From: JALZAI01 sp038212215
GTDB lineage: Bacteria; Actinomycetota; Actinomycetes; Mycobacteriales; Jatrophihabitantaceae
DNA length: 19,762 nt
Assembly (NCBI GenBank): GCA_038212215.1
Contig: JBBQUT010000054.1
Coordinates: 1 to 19,762, forward strand
Direction of reading: 5' to 3'
The notes beneath the pieces were generated by a model that saw only the letters and a list, made by a program, of their open reading frames with translations, searched no databases and was not told where the DNA came from. Of this stretch, positions 14,035 through 19,762 are shown one piece after another. The translations under genes were made by a program, and so were the position numbers. Position 1 is the first letter of the stretch, and every line of letters starts with the position of its first letter.

Positions 14035-14637
14035 TCACACGGTGTCCGGCTGGCCATGGTGATCACCATGGTTCCCCATCGGTGCAGGCTCGGGGAACTG
14101 CTCCGGAGCCAGATCGATCATGCGCTTGACCATGTCGACAGCTGACGCGAACTCCTGATTGGGAATCGCGTGATAGTGAACGGTCCCCTCGTTGGTCACC
14201 AGCAAATGGCCAGTGACAGGCAGGCAGTCGACCTCGATGTCATAACTCGTCACGACGCGGATCGAGTGACCCCGATAGCTGGCCGAACGCACCGTCGTGT
14301 TGCCATGCTGGTGCGGCTCATGCAGCCGCCGCAGATCCGTTTGGTAACGCTCGACCGCCGCCGCCTGCTCGCCGGGCGAGACCGCCTCGTCCACTCGATC
14401 CAAATCCATGGCGACAGCGTGTCGCGGATCGCCGATGCAAGCAAGCTCTGGACCAGCGGCCTGTTCGACCGGCTGCATGCGTGCGTTGTGGATCGTCACC
14501 TTAACCGTTGTCTGGTGCCGGATCTGGACGCCGGTGGCCGCCGGGACGACAGCGGCACGCAGCGCTACGGTGCCGGTGAACTTGACCGCGATGGACACGG
14601 AATCGTCGCCTTCACCACTCCCGAACATGACCAACAT
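14035..14637 (-). CDS. MelC1-like tyrosinase cofactor (copper-loading partner)
   Basis: About 200 residues if started at ATG 14637. The C-terminal half follows the MelC1 caddie-domain pattern: SYRGHSIRVVTSYDIEVDCL, GHLLVTNEGTVHYHAIPNQE and FASAVDMVKRMIDLAPEQFP. In MelC1 this fold holds and delivers copper to the tyrosinase active site. A His-rich end (GNHGDHHG) and HEPHQHG near residue 106 could bind copper. The gene order, cofactor then tyrosinase with overlapping stop and start, is that of melC operons. Oddities: the N-terminal half (about 1-110) is not the usual short leader, and there is no twin-arginine signal, which Streptomyces MelC1 uses for export of both proteins. The frame stays open up to 14895 with another ATG at 14787, but that part is Arg/Pro-rich and looks non-coding, so the true 5' end may have been lost next to the ISL3 remnant. 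Confidence 0.7.
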   Translation of the reverse strand: MLVMFGSGEGDDSVSIAVKFTGTVALRAAVVPAATGVQIRHQTTVKVTIHNARMQPVEQAAGPELACIGDPRHAVAMDLDRVDEAVSPGEQAAAVERYQTDLRRLHEPHQHGNTTVRSASYRGHSIRVVTSYDIEVDCLPVTGHLLVTNEGTVHYHAIPNQEFASAVDMVKRMIDLAPEQFPEPAPMGNHGDHHGQPDTV

Positions 14638-15004
14638 CGGTAGCACAGCGCGATCCGGGTCGGGGTCGGGTCGTTCACGCGGATGCGGTTTCGGGCTCCG
14701 GCGTCTGGCATCTCCGGCGGCGCTGGCCGAGCCGTCGCCAGCGTGTCGAGGTCGCCTGATTCTCAATCGGCGGATTCCCGCGAACATCGCAACACCTGAG
14801 GTCAGGAGTGCAGATGGGTGCCAGCCAGCGCGGTCGTACCGGGGTACCGGCGTCCGACGGGCGTTCGAGCGGCTGACTGTGCAGGGCGTGAGCAACAGTG
14901 CGGCGTGCTTGGCTCACCTCGGCGACCGCGGTCTCGGAGCCAACTCGACCCAAAGTGCTCGCGGCGAGGAGACCATTGCGCAGATCTGGACTCTGCGGGG
15001 GACC

Positions 15005-15731
15005 TACGACCTGAATCCCGTTACGAAACTGGGTTGTTCGTGCTTCGAGCCAGTCCTTGAACAGCTGTTTCCAACGGCCCTCGACCATGTCCAACAGCCG
15101 CCACGGCTCGGTGCCATCGCGCACCGGCGTCAGGTCAATGATCACGGTGACGTACTTGTCGCCGCGGCGGGTGTGACGCCACACGTGCTCGTCGACCCCG
15201 ATGACCCGCACCCCGTCCAGACGGGTCGGATCCTCGATCAGTAACTGTCGGTCGGCGGCCAGGACGGCGTCGTTGACGGTATGCCATGAAGCGCCGAGCC
15301 CGGCCACGAGCCGGGCGATCGACAGCCGATCGATGACCACGCCTCTCAGTGCCCACAGCACCGTGTGGCGTGACAGTTTCGCCCGCGGTGCCGCAGCCTG
15401 CTCCGTGTTCTGCCGCCAGACATGTCCGCAGCCGGTACAGCGGTAGCGGCGAACTCGGACCTGCAAGATCGTCGTTCGCCAACCCAACGGGACACGCGCC
15501 ACTTCGCGTAGCACGGTGTCGCGGGGCGGCCCGCTCGCCGGACTGGTGACACCAGTCGTCAGGCGCGAGCACCCGGCAGGCCGGCACCGCGTGGTCCTTG
15601 AGCACCTGCTGGCCTGTCACGGAAAGGCCAAGACGATCGAGTAGGCAGTAGCTGTCGAGATCAGGGCAGGAGAAAGCACCGTTAGGCACGTCCAGGTCTT
15701 TCCATGTGGATGGCGTCAGAACTTTCCTCAT
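15005..15731 (-). pseudogene. ISL3-family transposase, truncated and frameshifted
   Basis: From ATG 15731 the product begins with the ISL3 head (LLDRLGLSVTGQQVLKDHAV, CRVLAPDDWC). One frameshift near 15540 is needed to reach LREVARVPLGWRTTILQVRV, the zinc-ribbon RRYRCTGCGHVWRQ, the helix-turn-helix IDRLSIARLVAGLGASWHTV, and the first catalytic segment RVIGVDEHVWRHTRRGDKYV with TVIIDL. Recognisable similarity stops after WLEARTTQFRNGIQVV at about 15005. The frame runs on to 14675, but that part does not match the family, so the C-terminal half with the remaining active-site residues is missing. The 14640-15004 interval holds nothing else identifiable. Confidence 0.85.
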
Positions 15732-15945
15732 CGGAAGACCTCGACCCTCACCCCAGCACCGACGCGTCGACCGGTACACCCTCTTCTGCGATGCGCCAGA
15801 TTAGGGACGACGATAACCCTCGTCTTCGGCTGCGTAAATAGCCGTTACGCGTACTGTGCGACTCCAACGCATTCTCGCCCGGCTAGTGGGCTGAGTGCAC
15901 CGTCCTGGGATTCCTGGAGACTCCGGACCTGGAAAGGCTGGGGTC

Positions 15946-16236
15946 ATGGAGTCCAAGCACCCGTCCTCGAGGCGGTATCCGATTGAGTTGAAACAGCGGG
16001 CGGTGCGGCTGCTCGCGCGCAGGGGTGCCGAATCCGGCGGTGATGAGTCGGGCATCGTCGCCCGGGGTCGCCCGTCAGCCCGGTGTCGGTGATCAGTCGC
16101 TGCGTAACTGGGTCCACCAAGCCGAGATCGACTCCGACCGTCGGCAGGGGCTGCCCTCGTGATGAGCGGGCGGTTGAAAGCATTGGAGAAGGAAAACCGG
16201 GAGCTGCGGAAGGCTAAGAAATCGGTCCATCCGCTG
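15946..16236 (+). pseudogene. IS3-family OrfA remnant
   Basis: The ATG at 15946 is followed by RRYPIELKQRAVRLLARRGA, the usual OrfA helix-turn-helix start. A frame change leads to VGDQSLRNWVHQAEIDSDRR, then two stops, and in yet another frame the leucine-zipper part LKALEKENRELRKAKK. The order and spacing match IS3 OrfA, but the frames are broken and no OrfB integrase follows. The preceding bases (about 15901-15940) resemble an IS3-type left end. Beyond 16236 the DNA up to 16551 contains no further gene. Confidence 0.8.
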
Positions 16237-16490
16237 ATGAGCGCGGATGTTTCCGGTCGGAGTTCTGGTGTCTAATGATCGTTGAGGTGACGGTCTCGCT
16301 GCGAGCCGACTCTGGGACTTACGAATGCGGCCGATCCTGAACAGTCCGTCTCGATAGCGCTCATGACATACCGACCGACGCGGCCCGCCAGATAGGCTTT
16401 GACGCATCACAAGAAGGCGTCGACTCCCGCGGCCTCGGGAGCAGCCTCACCTTCAACTGTGCAACACGGACGCCGCAGCTGACGAACACC

Positions 16491-16509
16491 GTTGGCTGTG
16501 TCCGCCAAC
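16491..16509. promoter_or_regulatory. Inverted repeat upstream of the Ala-rich membrane protein gene
   Basis: GTTGGC (16491-16496), a 7-base spacer and GCCAAC (16504-16509) form a perfect 6-bp inverted repeat that ends 42 bases before the start codon at 16552. It may be an operator or a leader hairpin. No convincing -35/-10 pair was found in 16237-16551. Confidence 0.3.
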
Positions 16510-16551
16510 TGCTCGTTCATTAGATTTCGCTCGCCTCAGGGGGATCGATCC

Positions 16552-17922
16552 ATGGACAGTCTCATTCTGCAGACCGCGATCGGGCTCGTGTTTATCTTTG
16601 CGACCATCGCGGCGCTGGTTTCGGTTATCACCGAGTCCGTCTCGCGCTACATCGGCCTGCGCGCTGAATACCTCCTGCGCGGCCTGCGCACACTCCTCGA
16701 CGGCGGCGGCGAATTCAGAATGCCGTTCTTCCAGACCGTCTTCGGCACCGTAACGGCCAGCCGCAAAAAGGCGGTGGCGGCCAAAGCTGCGGCCAATGCG
16801 GTTCCGTCCGCAGCGGCTCAGGTCGTCAAAGCCGCAACAACCGTCCGCGCTGCGGCAGCGGCCAAGTCCCACCAGGCGGCTGAGTCGCTGGAGGCAGCGC
16901 TAGGAACCGCGGGCGAGCAGTCCGCGCAGCAGACACTGAAGGAGAAGACCGCGGCCGCTACCGCCGCGGATCTTGCCCTGCGGGCCGCCACGGTCGCGGC
17001 CCATTCCGCCAACAATGACGCCGGTAGCAGCGGGCCGGCCATCGTGTCCCGGGTGATGGCGCACCCGTTGGTTGCGGCGACCGCGAACATCAAGGTGGTG
17101 ACCGCCGGGACATCCTGGACTCCCTTCCGGAGACGTCCGACGGAGAATGTCGTCGCGCTGACGGCCCCCGCCGGCGACGCGCCCCTGAGCAACAAGCAAC
17201 GCCGGCAACTGCCGTCCTACGTCTCGGCCCGATCGTTCTCCACAGCGCTCATCGACCTGCTCGTGCCAGACAGTTCCGGCGTTACCACCATGACCAAAAT
17301 CCGCACCGGCATCGCGAGCCTCCCTGCCGATTTCCCGACCCATCTCAAGGACGCGCTGCTGGCACTGGACGACCGCGTCACTGAGGACGTCACTCGGTTC
17401 CGCACGAACATCGAACACTGGTACGACGACCAGATGTCACGGGTGTCCGGCTGGTACAAACGCCATGTCCGGTGGGTGTCGCTCGGGATAGGGCTCGTTT
17501 TGATCATCGTGTTCAACTTGAACGTGCTTACCATCGCACGCAGCCTCTACACCGATCAAGGCGTCCGTGGTTCGGTCGTCACGCAGGCGACGAGCGCCTC
17601 CGCGTGTGGGACAAAGACTCCGGCGCAGTGCCTGCAAGATGTCCGGGACGAGATCGGCACTATCCGTGCGTCCGGTCTTCCGCTGGGATGGACCACCGTC
17701 CCCGCCTGCTACTCGGAGAAGACATGCAGCTGGGCCGAACAGCGGGGCTTCTGGCGTCCAGGCGGAAGCTTCTGGCGCGACGCCGGCGACGGGGGCCTGT
17801 TCCTGCTCGGCTGGGGCCTAATGGTGATCGCGTTGCTCCCCGGGGCCCGGTTCTGGTTCGACATCCTCGGGCGGCTCGGCAGCCTGCGGTCTACCGGCCC
17901 TAAACCCGCCACGACCGCATAA
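16552..17922 (+). CDS. Three-helix membrane protein with Ala-rich coiled-coil insert, unknown function
   Basis: A 456-residue protein. The ATG at 16552 follows CAGGGGGA about 8 bases upstream. Helix 1 (about 6-28) leads into TESVSRYIGLRAEYLLRGLR TLL. Residues about 68-155 are Ala-rich (repeated AAA, KAA, QAA) and probably a long coiled coil. A charged segment ends in FRTNIEHWYDDQMSRVSGWY (about 283-302) just before helix 2 (308-330). A loop of about 80 residues contains four Cys (352, 360, 386, 392). Helix 3 (414-436) runs into PGARFWFDILGRLGSLR. The pattern 'HWYDDQMSRVSGWYK' before one helix and 'ARFWFD-LGRL-LR' after the last resembles a widespread family of uncharacterised bacterial membrane proteins; this is from memory. 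Function unknown. The Ala-rich insert may be a local expansion. Confidence 0.85.
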   Translation: MDSLILQTAIGLVFIFATIAALVSVITESVSRYIGLRAEYLLRGLRTLLDGGGEFRMPFFQTVFGTVTASRKKAVAAKAAANAVPSAAAQVVKAATTVRAAAAAKSHQAAESLEAALGTAGEQSAQQTLKEKTAAATAADLALRAATVAAHSANNDAGSSGPAIVSRVMAHPLVAATANIKVVTAGTSWTPFRRRPTENVVALTAPAGDAPLSNKQRRQLPSYVSARSFSTALIDLLVPDSSGVTTMTKIRTGIASLPADFPTHLKDALLALDDRVTEDVTRFRTNIEHWYDDQMSRVSGWYKRHVRWVSLGIGLVLIIVFNLNVLTIARSLYTDQGVRGSVVTQATSASACGTKTPAQCLQDVRDEIGTIRASGLPLGWTTVPACYSEKTCSWAEQRGFWRPGGSFWRDAGDGGLFLLGWGLMVIALLPGARFWFDILGRLGSLRSTGPKPATTA

Positions 17923-18402
17923 CCCGGCGCCTCGACACCCGGCTGACGAAGGCCACACAGGCGATCATCCCGCTCATCCGCGCCTACCAACCGCAGTTGA
18001 TCTCCCTCGATGAACTCCAGACCCCGCTTGCCCGATCTGGGCAGGATGACCCGGACATCTCGCCGTACGAAGCGAATATGGCAGGTCACGAACACGAAAT
18101 TGCATTTCCGCACGACCGCGGCGCCGCCGCCGGAAGAATCAACGCCAGGAAACTGTCCTGCACGACAGTCAGATGTCCTCTGAAAGCCAGCGGTCTGCTT
18201 CGGCAAGCCCACCGCTCTCGCACCTTGTCGGCCGGGACGAGAACCAGCAGGCGTTGGTCCGACGTCAGCACGATCAGCCCGCCATCGCTCGTGCTCAAAA
18301 CGTAACCGACGACGACTCGACGATAGTTGTCGGTCACCCTGTCGTGGGGTAATCACACCGCCGATACGAGCTGGGCGTACACCAGCACGGCTACTTTCCA
18401 TC
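17923..18402. other. Ambiguous stretch with gene fragments on both strands
   Basis: No confident gene. On the minus strand, 18337-18086 reads RRVVVGYVLSTSDGGLIVLT and SDQRLLVLVPADKVRER, like the end of a protein whose 5' part was replaced by the IS110 fragment. It then loses coding character. On the plus strand, about 17925-18150 reads RRLDTRLTKATQAIIPLIRA and LISLDELQTPLARSGQDDPD in well-biased codons without a start codon. The two overlap only partly (18086-18150), so both could be real fragments. Neither family is recognised. Confidence 0.3.
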
Positions 18403-18867
18403 GCCGCACGTGTCCGGTTCCTGTCCACGCAGCTTGCCGAGCTCGACCCTCAACTGCTGACGCTGATCACGCAGCACCCGGCCGGACCAGCCGTGCTGGC
18501 CGAGCCCGGCGTCGGCCCGGTCGTCGCCGCGCAGCTGTTGATCTCCTGGTCACACCACGGGCGCGTTCGAAGCGAGGCTGCGTTCGCGTCGCTGGCCGGT
18601 GTCGCGCCCATCGAGACCAGCAGCGGTCAACGCTCCCGCCACCGGCTCAACCGTGGCGGAGACCGCGCGCTCAACCGCGCCCTGCACACGGTCGCCATCA
18701 CCCGGATGAGATGCCACCCCGAAACCCGCGCCTACGAGATCAAGCGAACCGCCCAAGGCAGGACCCACCGCGACGTCCGACGCTCCGTCAAGCGCGCGCT
18801 GGCCCGACGCCTCTACCGCCGAATCGAGGCTGCGGTTCGACTGAACCAACTCACCGACGCGGCTTGA
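18403..18867 (+). pseudogene. IS110-family transposase, C-terminal fragment
   Basis: The frame reads AARVRFLSTQLAELDPQLLT, then LAEPGVGPVVAAQLLISWSH, SEAAFASLAGVAPIETSSGQ, HRLNRGGDRALNRALHTVAI and TRMRCHPETRAYEIKR. This is the transposase_20 (IS116/IS110/IS902) C-terminal domain with its PGVGP helix-hairpin and the SSG-RHRLNRGGDR motif containing the serine of this family. The N-terminal RuvC-like (DEDD) domain is absent, so this is a 5'-truncated remnant. It ends at a natural stop, 18867. Confidence 0.85.
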
Positions 18868-18878
18868 CAAACATAGGA

Positions 18879-19055
18879 GCGTCCAACGGGCTGCGCCAGT
18901 ACTTCCCCAAGGGCACCGACCTGCGCGTGCACGGCGCCGTCCGGCTGGCAGCAGTGGCCGTCGAGTTGAACGAGCGGCCTCGTAAGACTCTGGGCTGGGA
19001 CAACCCGGCCGTCCGACTCGCCACGATGCTGCAGGCCGGCGCCGACCGGCAGTGA
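18879..19055 (+). pseudogene. IS30-family transposase, C-terminal tail
   Basis: NGLRQYFPKGTDLRVHGAVR followed by LAAVAVELNERPRKTLGWDN and ERPRK...PAVRLATMLQ is the characteristic end of IS30 transposases (the E of the DDE triad lies just upstream and is lost). Only about 57 residues remain, abutting the IS110 fragment, and the stop at 19055 is natural. The junction suggests one element was inserted into or deleted against the other. Confidence 0.88.
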
Positions 19056-19095
19056 GCCGCGCATCTGCGGAGCCGGGTGCTGACAGGATGGGCCG

Positions 19096-19761
19096 ATGGC
19101 TGACATGCGTCGGCGCAGCCCGCAACTGCGGCCCGGGCCGCCGCAGATCGAGTTCAAGCCCGGAATCGCCAACGAGATGCTGCGCGAACTCGCGCCGCTG
19201 CTGGCCGAGGAAGGCATCGACGTCGACAACATCGATGTCCCCGACCTCGACACCCTGCAGGCGGCGATGAACCGTGCCGTCGAGCGGCACAATATGGCAC
19301 GGTTCACGCCCATGGGGCCGGCCCGCGACCTCGCCGTCACCACACTGCGGTTGGCGGTCGAGGCCATCACCGACGGCGACACGGCGCTCGCCGGCACGAT
19401 CCTCGAGCAGGTGCAGCCCGAGTCGCCGGACAACACCGTCGCGACCGTCGCCGCCTGCATCGGCCTAACCCTCGGCCTGCTCGATGACTGGTTCACCGGC
19501 AACGACCCACACGCACCGAGGGACCTCGGCCAGCAAGTGCGCCTTCCCGCCGGACACTGGCACGGCGAACACGCCGCAAACGACATTCTCGTGCTCGCCC
19601 ACAAGGGCCGCGCCTTCCGCTCTCTGCACACCCTGATCACCCGACAAGGAGGCGAACAAGTCCTCTACGGCAGCGCACTCGCCCTCGCCGCCGCCACCCA
19701 GACCTGGGCAGCCGCTACCGACACACCCGTCACAGAACTCGCTCGCACCGCCCTGCACTGA
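19096..19761 (+). CDS. Helical soluble protein, unknown function
   Basis: A complete 221-residue protein with strong codon bias. The ATG at 19096 is preceded by AGGATGGG. No membrane helix or signal peptide is visible. The N-terminal part (about 1-60) is basic then acidic (IEFKPGIANEMLRELAPLLA, EEGIDVDNIDVPDLDTLQAA). The rest is predicted mainly helical with Ala/Leu-rich segments (DLAVTTLRLAVEAITDGDTA, VATVAACIGLTLGLLDDWFT, and VLYGSALALAAATQTWAAAT near the end). I do not recognise the family. It directly follows the IS30 tail and ends one base before the window edge, so its downstream neighbours are unknown. Confidence 0.8.
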   Translation: MADMRRRSPQLRPGPPQIEFKPGIANEMLRELAPLLAEEGIDVDNIDVPDLDTLQAAMNRAVERHNMARFTPMGPARDLAVTTLRLAVEAITDGDTALAGTILEQVQPESPDNTVATVAACIGLTLGLLDDWFTGNDPHAPRDLGQQVRLPAGHWHGEHAANDILVLAHKGRAFRSLHTLITRQGGEQVLYGSALALAAATQTWAAATDTPVTELARTALH

Positions 19762-19762
19762 A

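Noticed and set aside
14641..14895. N-terminal extension of the MelC1-like protein up to an upstream start
   Set aside because: Arg/Pro-rich, irregular third positions, no ribosome-binding site of quality; it overlaps the non-matching tail of the ISL3 frame.
1..19762. CRISPR arrays, tRNA or rRNA genes
   Set aside because: No regularly spaced repeats with unique spacers and no cloverleaf or rRNA-like sequence was seen on either strand.

Overview
The window is high-GC DNA with the codon bias of an actinomycete: third codon positions are almost always G or C, Shine-Dalgarno motifs are GGAG-like, and the proteins are rich in Ala, Arg and Val. The genus cannot be named from what is visible. It looks like an accessory region. 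A tyrosine recombinase enters from the left edge, and the rest is a handful of intact unusual genes separated by decayed transposase genes from at least six families.

Layout, left to right. 1-357 is the start of a tyrosine recombinase (minus strand), with a 16-bp palindrome 39 bp upstream of its start codon. 703-915 is a doubtful small ORF whose first codons lie in an 8-bp tandem repeat. 934-1392 is a decayed alpha/beta hydrolase. 1409-1684 is a small two-helix membrane protein. 2343-3755 is an intact succinate-semialdehyde-type aldehyde dehydrogenase. 3879-4480 is a deleted, frameshifted integrase-core transposase, followed by an unidentified decayed ORF. 4966-8390 is a compact three-gene plus-strand unit: a small soluble protein, a multi-pass membrane protein, and a 681-residue protein that joins an aegerolysin-like domain to a papain-like cysteine-protease domain. 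8675-9815 is an IS element with recognisable inverted ends and a multiply frameshifted transposase. 9959-12064 (minus) holds a phospholipase D-fold protein and, downstream, a decayed single-helix membrane protein. 12252-12952 is an IS6-family pseudogene. 13043-14637 (minus) is a MelC1-like cofactor gene coupled to a tyrosinase gene. 15005-15731 is a truncated ISL3 transposase and 15946-16236 an IS3 orfA remnant. 16552-17922 is a three-helix membrane protein with a long Ala-rich insert. 18403-19055 holds IS110 and IS30 tails. 19096-19761 is an intact gene of unknown function.

The intact set combines a membrane-binding or pore-forming-like fold with a protease, a PLD fold, a copper oxidase with its metallochaperone, and several membrane proteins. 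None of the soluble ones shows an ordinary N-terminal signal peptide. This could be secreted-effector or contractile-injection cargo, or simply a hot spot where unrelated cargo accumulates. The sequence alone does not decide. The best candidate for an undescribed system is the three-gene 4966-8390 unit; second is the PLD gene with its small membrane partner.
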